64,000 nt of DNA from Isoetes taiwanensis. Its lineage: Eukaryota; Streptophyta; Lycopodiopsida; Isoetales; Isoetaceae. The stretch lies in NCBI GenBank assembly GCA_021234155.1, contig JAJEKV010000046.1, positions 10,924,818 to 10,988,817 on the forward strand. Direction: 5' to 3'. The notes beneath the pieces were generated by a model. It was given only the letters and a program-made list of their open reading frames with translations. It made no database searches and was not told the origin of the DNA. The position numbers and the translations under genes are program-made. Positions 1 to 12,560 of this stretch are shown piece by piece (position 1 is the first letter of the stretch; every line of letters starts with the position of its first letter).

Positions 1-284
1 CATACCTTTGCCCTCTTCATGCACTATAAGTCAATCAACAAAGTAGGGGAACCTCCGTTTCAGCCCTTAGACTTAGCGCCACTTGATACCCGTGAGAGCC
101 CGGGGATCAAATCCTCGAATATAGAATCCTCCGCCCCACGAATACTATGGCACGACGCCGGGGCACCATCTCTCGCAGATCCATGAAGACTACGAGCGCC
201 TAGGGGAGCGTAACCCTAATGGGAGAGCAGGGAGGCAACAAGAATGCGAGGTAGTATAAGGCCGAGGCATGACGACGACGCGGA

Positions 285-1206
285 GAACAGCCTACCACCC
301 ACCCCCGGCATCACAAACCACACCGATAGTCATCGACGGGAGGAGTACATTTTGCAAATGACATCCTCAACTTGTCCCATCGTCGTGAACAATGGTCTTC
401 GAATCGACGAGCTCTTGGGCATGATAGCACACGGGAAGAGCGCAGACCTCATCGACTACTCATACCAGGAGATCCCAAGGGAGCTGGCGGAGAGACACTC
501 TTATGCTGGGGAGACAATGTCGGATATAGCAGCCTATCAGCAGATAAGGGAGATCTATCGACAGCAGGAACCTATCATCTCAGAGGAGGAGTTCCAGCAG
601 ATACAGAGCACACTCTACAAACCAGGGAAGGGCCCAAGCTCAAGGCACGCCGAGCCAGAGCATGAGGGAAGGGTCCAAAGCAAAGATCAACTTGGACAAT
701 GCAACCAAAGATGTGGAGGGATCATGAAGACCGATGGGCGGGATGCCTACGGGGAAGCAGCTCGAGGAAGGGCACTGGATCGCGAGGCGTAGGGAAGGGC
801 ACGGCACTTCGCTACTATCTTCCAGCCCTCAGCCAAGGGCAAATGATAGTCTTCCACAAGGAGTTCAGCCCAAGGGGGGAAGAATCCGTGGCACTTCTCA
901 TAGCACTTTCGGGCTTCGGGCAGCACTCGAAGATATACGCCCATGCCGATCACATCATTCTTTTCAACAGGGCAGTCGCGCTCCATTGCCTCGACTTTGC
1001 GAGAGGGCACCTTAGGGATGCAACACTTTCAGTGGTAGCAAAGAACAAAGACGTAACTCCCTGAACGGAGATGGCCCGAAAGCACTTGAAGGAAGATCGA
1101 CGAGGAACATCTTGCGCTACCCCTAAGCAAAGGCCTCCGATTCAGGGATGTCAAGAACTTCTTCAAAGCTTTCGGAGGCCAATCAATAATTGTGAAATTT
1201 TCTTAA
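285..1206 (+). pseudogene. Accessory gene 2 of G1 (unknown function), broken, 5' end unclear
   Basis: This is the G1 counterpart of the second accessory gene of element H. The match begins near 303 (GITNHT) and continues through a helical region (LRIDELL, then SYAGE, DIAAYQQ and SEEEFQQIQ at about 400-630). The H copy has LRLDELL, TYTGE, DIRAYKK and SEEEFLAIQ in the same order. A second conserved block at about 845-1010 (FSPRGE, IALSGFGQH, then LDFA) matches IQPRGL, IALGLGGHA and FDLA in H. The end (VKNFF to TAA at 1204-1206) matches VKKFL in H. The reading frame changes several times, so the copy is either dead or damaged by sequencing error. No known domain was recognised. The start codon cannot be fixed and the gene may begin before 285. 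Confidence 0.6.
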
Positions 1207-1389
1207 GTTTTGTGCTAAATGTTTCGGTACCCATTATGCTAAGATATATTTACCTTATCATGTAATCCTTATGTATTAATGACTATTAACCGCTTCGGCC
1301 AATGTAAGGCTTTGTATGATTTCTTATAACTAAAGATAATTCAATTGCAAGTAAAATTGATCAACATCTAACCCAAATAAAATGTATTG

Positions 1390-2640
1390 ATGATCAATCC
1401 TTGCAAAGAAGGAACTCAAGTGCGTGGATCTCAAGATCAGCACCGACCACTAATTGGGTACCAAGGAACTTGTTGGCAGAGAACAGAAGACTTTGAGCAG
1501 ATATGTCACTGTGAGGCAAATCAACGCAAGGTTGGTGCGATGAGGAACCGTGATGCAACACCTCATCAACCGGGTGACACCTCTCATGAATGCACGTGAA
1601 GATGGTCCTCCACCTCCACCTTGTTGTCCTGGGATGGTGACTTAAGTCCCCAGCCAGAAGGGGAGGGCAACCAGGGGAACGCTGTGGATAGGAGAAGGAA
1701 GAGGAGAACCAGGAGTCCATCATCATCTAGCTCCAGCTCATCGATAGCTCTTCCGGCTGAGGACAAATTTCTAGTCCCGGCTACAAATACCGGCACACCC
1801 TAAAGCAAGGAAAAGAGCAAGAAAGACGATGACTATCGAAAAAGGTGGATAGTGCTATGAGCAATGTATGGAAGACAAGAAAGCCGGGCCAGCCAGTGGA
1901 AAGACAGGTCGCATGGAGGTGAAGCATGGCTTGATGAAATGGAAGAATTTGGCAACTCCTATGGTGATGAAAGACAAGGACATAGGGAAAGTTGTTACAA
2001 CTAACCTTATTGGACCCGCAAGGATCCGTGGAAGGGATATGCTAAGTCTAACAAGTCAAGAGGAACAATTGCAGGTTTAAAACCTTCGAAGGCTTTCCTC
2101 CAGAAGCACTATGTGCCAAGGTCTCATACTAGTAGACAGATTTAGCGCTTTTACATTGTGTTGAATCGTGGTAGCTTATCGCTGGCTAAGTATACCGAAG
2201 AATTTATGAGGCTCAAGCCGCATGTTCCTCGAGTCTCGTGAGAGGCAAGCCGTGGATACTTACATTGAGGGGTTGAACAGCAATATCAAGAGGCTTGTTA
2301 GAGCAATCAACCCAAGGTCACTTAAGCAGCCAAGATAAAGCTATAAGTTTAGAAGAGGCACCAAAGAACCCAGCAGAGAAGCAGCCAACCTTCGTGGGTA
2401 AGAGTTCGTGGCAAGATCGGGGACAATATCAGGGCAATCGCCAGCCTACACCATCGTGGGAGTCGAAGAAGAAGGTAAGGGTCGAGCAAAGCTTTTGGGG
2501 ACCGTAAGCCACGTAACGCATCGTAAGGCCTCTTAAGCCGCCTCCCAGATACGCTTCTGTCAAGGAAAAGAGACAGAATGCATTGAGAAAAAGTTATGCT
2601 TCGTGCCCCAGCGAGTAAGGCACCGAACACACGATTGTCC
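1390..2640 (+). pseudogene. gag of G1, frameshifted
   Basis: This is the capsid/nucleocapsid region of the retroelement. Recognisable pieces are a helical segment near 1480-1610 (YVTVRQIN, QHLINRVTPL in shifting frames), a typical gypsy gag segment at about 2165-2300 (SLAKYTEEFMRLKPH, then YIEGLNSNIKRLVRAI), a basic linker at 2295-2500, and a CCHC-like zinc knuckle at about 2570-2640 (CFV, RHRTHDCP). Gag binds element RNA and forms the particle in which reverse transcription takes place. At least five frame changes are needed to read it through. The boundaries are approximate. Confidence 0.6.
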
Positions 2641-2849
2641 ATTCCATGCAGTCAATTTTGGCGTAATCCCCTTGGATTGGGACTCCCCAACGGGGTTTTG
2701 GACGAGGATCCATTTGCACCGCCAGGAGGCCTGGGACTTCATAGATGGTGAGTGTCACATATGTGCAAACATTGAGGCAGTGATATAGAGAATCACCACC
2801 CGCCATCGCCATGCTTGGGATCATAGATAGTAATCCCTATGTAGTCCCT

Positions 2850-4705
2850 ATAGATACTGTGTAGCTCTCTATAATTTTGCATCTCCTAGATTGGCTGCCT
2901 TAATGAAGAACAAGGTATTGAAGTCTAAGCCAAGGCCAAGTAGCTATGGCAAACGGGCGCCATTCGCACACTAAGGGGAGGAGGATCACCTTTGACATAG
3001 ACCTTAGTGGGGCTAAGTGGGCCGATGGGAGCAGAAGTCATGGATATCGGAAGATATGATCCGATAGTGGGGATGGAATTTTGAAGCCGCCCTAAAGCCA
3101 TGATTGATTGGCGACCGAATGAAGTCACCATGACGGCACCGCGACGGGCAAAAGCAAGTTGATAGTGAAAGGTAAGAAGCTAGATTCTCCTATGCAAAGG
3201 TATTTCTTTGAAGCAGCCTAAGGAAGAGTATAGAAAAGAATAAGGTGGATTACATCTTGAGGATGGAATCGCTTGAGCCGTGCAAAGGTGATGGAAGTGA
3301 CCCAAAGGGAAATCAGTTGCCCCGTGCTACTATAGCCGTGCTTATTTCAGAATTCAAGGATGTATTTCCTGATGAAACCGCAACCGCCACCTTATTGGGG
3401 GGTGTGGAATGCGAGATCACATTGGCTCCGGATGCTAAGCCTACCAAGAAGGCCATATAGAATGAGCACCTTTAGAATTGATTGAGCTCAAGAAAGGGGC
3501 CTTCGTGAATTGCTCGAGTTTGGATTTATAAGAGCAAGTGTGTCTCCTTTCGGAGCACCTATACTCTTCGTGAAGAAGAAGGATGGGAGCTTAAGAATGT
3601 GTATAGACTATCGCCCCTTAATAAGCGCACGATAAAGAACAAGTATGCATTGCCAAGGGCGATGATCTAATGGACCGCCACAAGGAGCAAAGGTATTCTC
3701 TAAAATTGATTTGAGGTCGTGGATACATCGATAAGAATAAAAGAAGAGGATATCCATAAGACCGCTTTAACGCTGTGATGGTCACTTTGAGTTTACAAAG
3801 AATGCCCTTTGACTATCGAATGCTCCAGCAACGCTTATGCCTCATGAACGACATCTTCGTGAGACTTCTTGGATGAGTTTGTTATTGTCTTCTTCGACGC
3901 ACATCCTAATCTACAAAGAAGTCCCTTTGAGGAGCATTGTCAAGATCTCGTGAAAGTGTTGGAGAAGTTGAGACGCCATCGGTTGTATGGGAAGCTCTCT
4001 AAGTGCCACTTTGCAACAGGCCGAAAGTGGAGTACTTGGGGCATGTAGTAACATCCGAGGGAATCTCCACAGATCCATCTAAGATTGAGGCAATAGTTGA
4101 TTGGCCAGCTCCAAGGAATGTGGCGTAAGTAAGAAGCTTTCTGGTTGGCGGATATTACGTAAAGTTCAAGTTAAGGACTTTGGCTATGGGGGCCCCCCCT
4201 TGTCGGACCTCACTAAGGCCAAGAAGATTAAGGATTGACTAGCCATTGGTTAGAGAAAGTCCAAGCTTCTTTTGAGAAGCTTAAAGAGGCCTTTAACAAC
4301 AAGCACCAAAGGCTTGTTCTCCCCGATCCGAGTAAAGATAAGTTGGTAGCAACAGATGCAAGCAAGATAGCAACAAAAGGCGCCTTGATGCAAGAAGGAA
4401 GGGTAGTCGCCTACCACTAGAAGAAGATGAACGACGCCGAAAGTAACGCTTACCCAACCCATGATCGTGGAGCCGCTAGCCATTGTCGTGGCATTGAGGA
4501 TATGGAGGCATTATCCCGCTGGGAAGGAAGTTTCAGCTTGGATACCGATCACCGTGAGCCTTCAAGATCTTTTTCACCCAGCCACCCTCAACTTAAGACA
4601 AAGGAGGTGGATGGAATTTCTTGAGGAGTATGATTTTGATATTATATATAAGCCCGGTAAGTTTAATGTTGTAGCAGATGCCCTCTCCAGAGACCATTTC
4701 GCATA
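2850..4705 (+). pseudogene. pol of G1, first half: protease, reverse transcriptase and RNase H, frameshifted
   Basis: The end of the protease region is marked by DYILRMESLEP at about 3248, the usual D-(Y/L)-I-(I/L)-(G)M motif before RT. RT follows at about 3480-4130: SPFGAPI.FVKKKDG near 3540, RMCIDYR near 3600, and a degraded F(V)(D)D active-site area near 3880. RNase H is clearer at 4235-4705 and includes QASFEKLKEAF, VATDASK, YRMN-like remnants and RRRWMEFLEEYDFDI followed by VVADALSRD. These domains copy element RNA into DNA. Frameshifts and stops make this copy unable to encode a full polyprotein as read. Confidence 0.75.
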
Positions 4706-4839
4706 AGGACGATTGTAATGCGATTTCCACTCTTTCGAAAGTGAGTTTGGCAAGAAGATTGAGGAGTCCTTGCCAACAGATGTGGACTTCAAGGACGTAT
4801 GGGAAAGCCTTTCCAAGGAAGCCGTAATCAGATAAGGAG

Positions 4840-6180
4840 CGGGAAGCCTTCAAGCATTATAAGAAGGAAGGCAACCCGTTGTATCACAAGCATAAGTTGT
4901 GTGTGCCCGAATCATCGTGGGTAAGGAAGCTTAATTCTTCATGACACACATAACAGCCCAATAATAGGGGCATGCCGGGCTTCATGAAGACCTATTTCAA
5001 GATTCAAGTAGCTACTTCGCCGAATGAAGAGGCGATAGCTGCATATATTCGGATTGCCGCTATGTCGCCAGACCAAAGCGAGCAACTTCGGATTCCGTGT
5101 GCTCTTGAGCCATTGGGGTGCCAAATGCAAAGTGGGAGGTCATAAGCATGGATTTCATCACAGTGTCTCCCTAGAACTCTTCGAGGCAAGGATGCATTGA
5201 TGGTTGTCGTAGATAAGTTATCTAAGATGGCACATTTTGTGCCTTGCAAGACTACCGACACCGCATTAGATACTGCCAAGTTATTTGTAAGGGAGATTTT
5301 CAGACTCCATGGCATGCCTCGGAGATAATATCTGATAGGGATTCCAAGTTTATGAGTGCCTTTTCGGCAGGACCTCTTCAAAGACCATTCTGACGGCTCT
5401 CCATGAGCACGATATCATCCCCAAACAGATGGCCGCATCGGAGAGGACGAATCGGATCATTGAAGACATGCTTCAAGCTATGTGTGGAATAAGCAGTCCA
5501 AGTGGGATGAGTACATCCACTTGGTGGAATTCGCCTACAACAGTGCCAAGCATGAGTCATCTCAGATGTCTCCTTTCATGGTAAATTACGGGTACCAGTG
5601 CTTAACCCCGGATACCTGGCACAATCCTGTGTCCAAGGTAGAAGTATCCCAGCAGATGTTAGGGGATATGCAGCAGCTTAGTGGAAGAAGTAAGAGGTTA
5701 TTTATTGGCAGCAAGAAGTCGGCGTAAGAGTGTAGCCGGCTGCCACCGTGACCGTAAGAGAGTTTAAGGTAGGCGATACCGCTTGGTTGAAGATCAAGGT
5801 GAAGCAAGCCAAGCCATGGATTGGGAGCTGCAAGAAGCTTGCCCCTAGGTGGGCTGGTCCGCTCAAGATTTTGGAGAGAGTGGGCTCAAGCCTACAAGTT
5901 GGATCTTCCAGCCCATCTCAAGGTGCACAAGGTCTTCCACGAAGTTTATTAAAAAGGCACAATCCTAACCCCGAGGAGGTTTTGGACACTCCAACTTTGT
6001 TGGAAATGACGGAGGAGCAAGTAGAAATAGTGCCTCGAAGTTACTTCTTGATAAGTCATTCAAGAAGACTAGGAGGTCTCATTCCTCAAAGATTTGGTTA
6101 AGTGGAAGCACTTACCCGTGGAAGATGCGACATGGGTATTGAAACAAGACTTGGAGAAGCAATACCCGTGAGTTTATGAA
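4840..6180 (+). pseudogene. pol of G1, second half: integrase with chromodomain-like C-terminus
   Basis: The N-terminal zinc-binding part lies near 4890-5090. The catalytic core begins at about 5148 (MDFIT), continues with [14 protein letters not shown] (about 5205-5250), a DRDSKF block (about 5336-5355) and the HLVEFAYNSAKHESS segment (5515-5560). The C-terminal part (5748-6170) carries KLAPRWAGPLKIL, a leucine/lysine-rich HKVFHVSLL-like remnant, TPTLLEMTEEQ and LVKWKHLPVEDATWV in shifting frames. The last block has the layout of a chromovirus chromodomain (LVKW..LP.E.ATW). Chromodomain integrases of this type direct insertion to marked chromatin. Element H has the same block split by transposon D. 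Confidence 0.75.
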
Positions 6181-6234
6181 GGAGTTTGATGGGCGAAGTC
6201 GCTCCGACTTGGTCGACCCCGACCGCCGTGGTTA

Positions 6235-7081
6235 GCTAGTATGTTGTTAGTTAGTTTTAAGCCCCGGGCGCATGCATTCTAGTTACTAGGGTGCATGTGC
6301 CGTAACCTTGGATCGTGTGGGCGATGATGGGATACACCTTTAGGGCATTCTCTAGGCCACACGCACCAGAGGTGCGCATGACCATTAGGGTCATGTGAGT
6401 GAGGAATGAGGCATAGTGGGCGATGATGGGACATCGACGGATGATCTCTATGCCACGATGCGGGTACGCACACACCGGCCGTAGGAGGGTCATGGTGAAG
6501 GTTAAAGTGATCATGCGCCGATGATGGGATCGTGAGACGCTCCCTAGCTTCAAACTCGTGGGGCATGATGCACTAGGGGTACTCGGACCGTAACCGAAAG
6601 TACAAGGTAGCACTCGATCATGGGCGATGATGGGAGCATCTTAAATGATCCTTAAGCTCAAACCGAAAGGGCCATGATCTTGGGCAAGCAGGTAGGACAA
6701 CCTTGAGTCAAGAGTTCTACCAAGGAGGTAAGGGGTGGTCCCCAAAACCACAAATTATTAATTAAACTAACGTAATGTGCCCCTTTGCGTGCAAGTAGAA
6801 GGTGGACTTCTACGAGGAGCGATTACGAGAAGATAGGGGAGCCATAATTTAGATTATGAACCCTAATAACTCTTACGATAATGTTTTGAATTATCGTGAA
6901 GAAATAACCATGTTAAGGCTATATATTTTGTATAAGTACAAATATAGCCTAAATTTTGACCGAACTAATAAAACTTGATTGCTAAACTAAAGGTTATGAC
7001 ATGTTGTTGCTTGTGCGTGCATAAGGTAGGTTCGTCACCTTTAGCGCAATGCCGAGGACAAAGATTGTCCTGGGGGGAGAA
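6235..7081 (+). other. 3' noncoding region of G1 with repeated GATGATGGGA motif and polypurine tract
   Basis: There is no coding signal here. The motif GGGCGATGATGGGA or a close variant occurs near 6320, 6418, 6515 and 6622, roughly every 100 bp, each followed by different sequence. The reverse complement of the same motif occurs three times in G2 (about 59435, 59545 and 59645). The polypurine tract TGGGGGGAGAA lies directly before the LTR at 7071-7081. Confidence 0.7.
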
Positions 7082-8728
7082 TGTGACGGCCCGTGGGAAT
7101 ATACGCCATAAATACGATATTCCTCGATCCCTCACCATACAAGTCTATCCTCATAGCCTTGTATACCATAGATTGTGGCACTAGGAGGGCATGGCTAAGA
7201 TATTCTCATAACTTAGCCAACCATAGGTTAAGCCATTATCCACGCGGGCCTTAACCTATTGGGGCACCGCCACCCGTGACTCACCCATTGGTGCCACGTG
7301 GCATCCTAGGTGGACCTAACTCATATAGGCATGAACCCTAACCCTAGACCTCTTTCCAGCCCTAGCACCCAGAGACTCACCTACTGCTCAAAACCCCGCT
7401 TCAACATCGCTTGTTGTGGCATAGATCGGGCAAAAAGAGCTCCCAGCAGGTAGACTCGCTCTTGGAGTAGGAGCGCATCTCGTGAGTCGGGACCATGATG
7501 GAGGCACACGGATCCGAGGGAGAGCTTCGTGAGCGTGTATGTAGGATAGTAGTTGTGATAACTCATCCGAAATTAGCATTCCAGATATGCTAGTATTTTG
7601 TATCTAGAGTAGAGCCATCCTAGAACTCCATATTCAACATCTTGAACCCTAATCAAGGAACCCTAACTATTAGTTAGATTTGTATGATTAGGTTAAGATG
7701 TTCTTCTTATGATTATTCTCATGATGTGATGAGTATGGATATTGGTTGATCTTGTTTGCTCCTCTTGTATTGGGAAGGGGGGTAGAGACCTAGAGCCATA
7801 TGTAGTATGCTCCTAGAATAGACCCCTTAGTTCCTATTAGTTGCGCTTTGTGCATAGGAGCCCACCAGCTATTGAGGCTATGATATGACTCAAGCACCAT
7901 ATAACGGGCTAGAGGGAAAGTGGAGGGAGGATCCCCGCCGAAAGGGGGGGGCTTCGGGGATCCCATAGTGGGCTAGGCTTATGGTCTGGCCACTCGTGTG
8001 GGCCGGCATGGGTCCGACACCTCCCCGGGCAATGGTGTTGCCTCGCCTCCGAGAGCTGCAAGTGTTGGCTTGGCTCTCGCTTTGGGGGTTGGTTGGCACG
8101 TAATCGTGGTGTCGCCACCATTCTCTAGCCCTACCCACGCACCTCTAGATCCCGGGAAGGGAGATGCAACCCTTCCCCGCCTCATCGGACTGTGGAGATG
8201 CAACCCGGAGTAGTCCCCATGGGTGATGCCATGGGATTGCGTGATCCCGAAGGCTAGAGTCTTGTCGAGCCCGATCTAGCCCATCCGCAAAGTATGCAAT
8301 GGGAGGGGCGGATGGAGTGGTCAACCCTAGCCATTGTTCTGATGCCAGCCCCGCCATTGCCATGACTCTGGTTCCGCTCTATCTTGAGGCCTAGCCTGGC
8401 CACCATCCTCCCACGAAGTCCGAGCCGGGGTAGGAGCTCTCATGTTTTATGGTTCGTGATTATCATCTTTGCCTTGGATTACGATTGATGCACTACCCTT
8501 CGAGGTAGTATTTGTATATGTTGATGCTAGTTCTGACGTGTTATCGCTTCCGCTGTTATAGGAGCCCATAGGGGAAGGGCGTGCAAGATACCTTCGTGTT
8601 CCCTTCCCGCACTAGGAGTCACCTCAGAGTGCGAGGTAGACGAAGGGCCCATGCGGTTGTTGAGCCGGATGGGGGATTTCCTGCCAAGTGTACGGCCGGG
8701 CGCCGTACGTTTAGCAGGGAGCGTCACA
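7082..8728 (+). repeat. 3' LTR of G1 (1647 bp)
   Basis: It starts TGTGACGG right after a polypurine tract and ends GCGTCACA, giving the usual TG...CA ends. Its reverse complement is present at 57346-59023. Internal blocks such as the segment with TTGTATTGGGAAGGGG and GTAGAGACCTA (near 7765-7800) also occur in the LTRs of H (near 16640 and 49130), so the two families are related. A TATA-like CATATAGG lies near 7322 and could be the promoter. Confidence 0.85.
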
Positions 8729-8761
8729 AGCATTTACATGCTCAGCTGCTCTAGGAGGGTA

Positions 8762-9190
8762 TACCTTTTCCAATGTGTTACTTGATGGGGGTTCTCCCCT
8801 AAATATTATGCCATACCATATTATGAAGAAGTGTGGTTTTGAGGTGGATAAGAAAGCCTCTATGCTATTAAAATCTTTTTATAATGCTAAGATTTCTCCC
8901 GTTGGTGTGGTGACTAAAGTGCCGTTAATACGTAAGGCATAATCAGAGTCGCTAACTTTATTGTGGTGGCTTTTGAAGATATAGGAGATGAATCTGATAT
9001 CTATGACTTCATCGCTAGGAAGGAGATGGTTAGCCACCGTGGATGCCAGGCCGGTCTGGTCTCAAGGGAGATGTACCATCTCAAATGGCTCTCGATCGCT
9101 ACAATCTATAACCAAGAGGGCTCCTATGACTCCAAGGAAGAGGTACATTTTATTAAAGAAATGTTAATTGAAGAACCCTTGGGATCTTAC
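8762..9190 (+). pseudogene. Aspartic protease region of T2
   Basis: This is a retropepsin-like region. The active-site block reads LLDGGSPLN.MP in the T1 copy and is frameshifted here near 8785-8810. It is followed by KKCGFEVDKKASMLLKSF, a V(G)VV strand, and FIVVAFEDIGDESDIYDF (8957-9015). The enzyme would cut the Gag-Pol precursor. G1 inserted immediately upstream of this block. Confidence 0.65.
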
Positions 9191-9194
9191 AGAT

Positions 9195-9700
9195 AAAAAG
9201 GCAAGATCGCTGAGTTATGAAATGGTTCCCTCATTATGGAATGTGCACTCCCCCAGACAAGGACCATCAGGACTCTTATGGTTTGATGGAGGTATTTCTA
9301 AAAACTAAATATTGCATCATCTCAAGCAGCTATTCTTAAAGATTCCTCTCATAAACTTTTAGCTAAAGTGGGAAGAATCTTCCCCAAATCACATCTAATG
9401 CAAAGCAGAATATAAAGCTTTGATTGCAGGCCTTCGTGAAGCCAAAGCTATGGATATTACCAACATCCACATTTTTGGTGACTCACAATTAATTTGCAGT
9501 GCAAGTCTCGTGGAGATTACCAAACAAAAAATGCAGATATGGAGCTCCTAAAAACAAGTAATGGGAGTACTTTCGAAGTTTTGTCTCATGGGAGATTTTC
9601 ACATACCAAGAGAAGAAAATGTGGAAGCCGATGCTCTATGTAGAGAAACTCTCATGTCACACCCGGACCGAGGGAGCTATTCCAGAGGAAGACCTTGATG
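9195..9700 (+). pseudogene. Archaeal-type RNase H domain upstream of RT (T2)
   Basis: The domain reads, across frameshifts, LLWFDGG (about 9275), an EYKALIAGL-type block (about 9410-9435) and IHIFGDSQLIC (about 9467-9500). These are the catalytic D, E and D blocks typical of the extra archaeal-type RNase H in Tat/Ogre elements, where EAEYEALIAGL and SDSQL are the usual forms. It stands before the RT, not between RNase H and integrase. T1 has the same order. Confidence 0.7.
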
Positions 9701-9789
9701 CTAATGAGGTGAAGGCTCTTTGCCCTATCCTAACCATCAATGCATCGAGGAAAAGATAATCAAGAGATCACTATCACAAAAAATGGTAA

Positions 9790-11480
9790 GACTAGAACCC
9801 TATTTGTTGGAGATCTGATTGAATATCAAGATAGGGAGGATATACAAATGTTCTTTGAAGAGAGGAAAGATTGTATTTGTTTGGGATTATTCAGAGCTAT
9901 CAGGTATCAAAACTGAGGTATGCCAATTTGAAATTAAGATTAAAGAAGGTTGTAAACCTGTTTTTCAAAAATTAAGAAGGATTAATGCCTCACTCATGGG
10001 ATTGATTAAAGATGAATTGGATAAGATGTTGGATGTAGGTGTTATTATTGAGATTATTAATCCAGAATGGGTATCTTGTATTGTTCCCCGTGGAGAAAAA
10101 AAAAGTGGTGCCTTAAGGATTTGCATTGACTATCGAGATCTTAACAAGGCTACCATCAAAGATTGTTACCCTTTGCCCTTTTTAGAAGAGATCTTATATG
10201 TCGCGGGGTGAAAAGAGGTGTACTCATTTTTAGATGGATTTTCGTGGATTCAATCGCATTAGTATTACGAAAGAGACCAACCCAAGACCTCTTTATTACC
10301 CTTGGGGAACTTAAATGCCTTTTGGACTAAGAACCAACCCAAGACATCTAAAGTTCTTTTTTATTACCCAACTTGGGGAAATTAATGTCTCAATAAACAA
10401 TAAGTTTGAGAGTTTATTCATCCATTTTAAAGAATGCTAATACTATAGATTGATATGTTATTGATTTTTGGATTGATTTTAATGGAATGCACCTTTAAAA
10501 AGCAAAGGTAGGTACTTTTTGAGGGTTCCAAAAGTGGTACAGAGCATGCCATGCTACTTTCCAGAGAGCCATGGATGTTATTTTTAGGCCTATGTCTCCT
10601 CAAGAATTCAGAGTTTATTTGGATGACCTTTGTTTAGGATCTCACTCTACTAATCATTTGGAATTGTTGGCAAAGATATGTTCTTTGTGTAGGGAATCTC
10701 GAGTCAACCTTAATCCAAAGAAGTGTATTTTTTTGCATCCAAAGGGCAACTTTTGGGACACGAGGTATCCAACAATGGTATATGGTGTGGCACAAGAAAA
10801 AGTTGAAGCTCTCAAAAACGGGTGCCCCCAAAACTTGAAGGTGTCAAAAGTTTTATTGGCATGACTAGTTTTCTTAGGATGTATATTCCTAATTTTGCTC
10901 ACATTATAAGCCCTATTTCTAAGCCGACAAGAATAGGCAGGATTTCCAAACTGAGAGCAAGCATGTCCCCGCCACATGGTCATCGATTGCCAAGAGTCTT
11001 TGAATTGCTTATAAAGTCCATTTGTGAAGCAACTCTCCTGAAAAAAACCAGATTTGGACAAGCCATTTGAGGTTTACATTACTATTACTAAAAGGCCATA
11101 GGCTTAGCTATTTTGCGTGACAAGCACACCATAGCTTTTGCCAAGAAATGCTGGAGTTCAAATCAAGAAAGATACACCGTAATGGAGAAGAGTGTCGCTG
11201 CTCTCATGTTTCTAATTGATGACAAGGTCATTTATTATTGAAGAGCTCAGTTCAAGTTTATATGAAACAAAATCCAACAGGTTTGTTATTTGGTAAGGCT
11301 ACTTCTAAACCAAAAATTCAAAGGTGGGCTTGCAAGTTACAAACTTTTGACATTTCTATAAAAGAGTTACATCAAGTGAAAAGCCCCAGTCTATATTTGC
11401 CTTATATCTTCTTTGACCATGAAGATGTAGTAGAAGTTGTTGACTTTGTAGATGCCTTAGCTTATTTTACAAAGTGATGA
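9790..11480 (+). pseudogene. Reverse transcriptase and RNase H of T2
   Basis: RT begins with FFEERKD.F.WDYSEL near 9850-9900. The next blocks are FEIKIKEGCKPV (about 9930), LIKDELDKMLDVGVI (about 10000), KSGALRICIDYRDLNKAT (10105-10150), PLPFLEEIL (about 10175), a damaged YSFLDGFS, and a thumb/connection part at 10571-10870 (LDDLCLGSH, NPKKCIF). RNase H follows at about 11070-11480 with KRP.GLAILRDKHTIAFA and WACKLQTFDISIKELHQVKSP. Relative to T1 a stretch near 10320-10540 looks rearranged or duplicated (the NQPKT-type block occurs twice). Many frameshifts are present. Confidence 0.75.
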
Positions 11481-11599
11481 TGATGAAAGCAGGGGCCAAC
11501 AAGATTGGCGACTACCTATAAAGAATTTCCTACAATTTAAGGAGATGCCCTCGTGGATTGACCTCGAGCCAGCAAAGAAAGGAGATTTAAAGAAAAGTG

Positions 11600-12560
11600 T
11601 GTAGTTCAAAATGATTAATGATGTTTTATGTAAAGTCAACAGGGATGGATTATTATTAAGGTGTGTCAATGAAGAAGAATCGCTTTGATCATTAGGGAAA
11701 TGCATGAAGGAATATGTGGAGGCCATTTTGCTGTCGCAGACACTACCGCCAAGAAAATTCTCGTGTCGATACTATTGGCCTACAATATTTAAAGATTGCT
11801 ATAATCGCTATAAAATCTTGCCACAAATGCCAAATATTTGGCAAAAGGATCCTCCTCCCAACCTGCACTAAACCCCATAATTTCTCCGTGACCTTTCCAA
11901 ATTTGGGGATTAGATTATATTGGTCCTATTAACCCCTCTCAAGCAGGACAACATCAGCACATTATTGTAGCTACAGATTATTTTACCAAATGGGCAGAGG
12001 CAATTCCTTTGAGACAGGCTAATGCCATCACAACAGCTAGGTTCTTACATGAGTATATTTGTGCACGGTTTGGTATTCCTTTACAATTACATTCTGATAG
12101 GGGCACCCCTTTGTGAATGAAGTCATTGCTAATCTATTGACCATTCTTAAAGTCAAATATACCAAGAGTTCCTCCTACTATCCCCAAGGTAATGGACAAG
12201 GTAAGCTACTAATAAAGTTTTGAAGGGCATTTTGCAAAAAACAGTGGATGATAATCAAAAAGATTGGCATGTCAAACTGGTGGATGCCCTATGGGCTTAT
12301 AGAGTTACCATTAAAGCAGCAACCACTCATACTCCTTTTAACTTAGTCTATGGAATTGAAGTCAAGCTTCCAAAAGAGAGCTTGAGCTTCCATCTCGAGG
12401 TTAGCTCATGTCGTGGTTTGCCTTTTGAGCATGCTTTGCGTGAAAGATTGGATGACCCACTGCATTTAGAGGAATATAGAATGGAAGTCGAGAATGCTAA
12501 CTTGCTTAAAAAGCTAAGGATTTGGCAGCTTTCAAAGCTGCCATAAAATACAAGGGATCT
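11600..12560 (+). pseudogene. Integrase of T2
   Basis: The zinc-binding part (REMHEGICGGHF near 11695-11730, SCHKCQIFG near 11815-11845) is followed by the core: LDYIGPINP (about 11910-11940), ATDYFTKWAEAIPLRQANA (about 11970-12030), FGIPLQLHSDRGTPF (about 12070-12115), SSYYPQGNGQ (about 12170-12200), then DDNQKDWHVKLVDALWAYRVT and TPFNLVYGIE (12250-12365). The core has the expected D, D and an EATNKVL-type E block, damaged here at GQGKLL. Downstream sequence to 12560 is the usual integrase tail. The T1 copy keeps more of the motif. Confidence 0.8.

Larger units (their letters stand above)
1..8728 (+). mobile_element. G1: 3' part of a chromovirus-like Ty3/gypsy retrotransposon with an accessory gene
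   Basis: The element runs from beyond the left edge to the end of its 3' LTR. In order it holds an accessory gene, gag with a zinc knuckle, protease/RT, RNase H, integrase with a chromodomain-like tail, a repeat-bearing 3' noncoding region, a polypurine tract (TGGGGGGAGAA) and an LTR. All coding parts carry many small frameshifts. The right end (GTCACA at 8728) abuts the protease region of T2, so G1 inserted into T2. The same site in T1, near 24170, is uninterrupted. Element H has the same gene order and a related LTR, so G1 and H are sister families. Confidence 0.85.
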
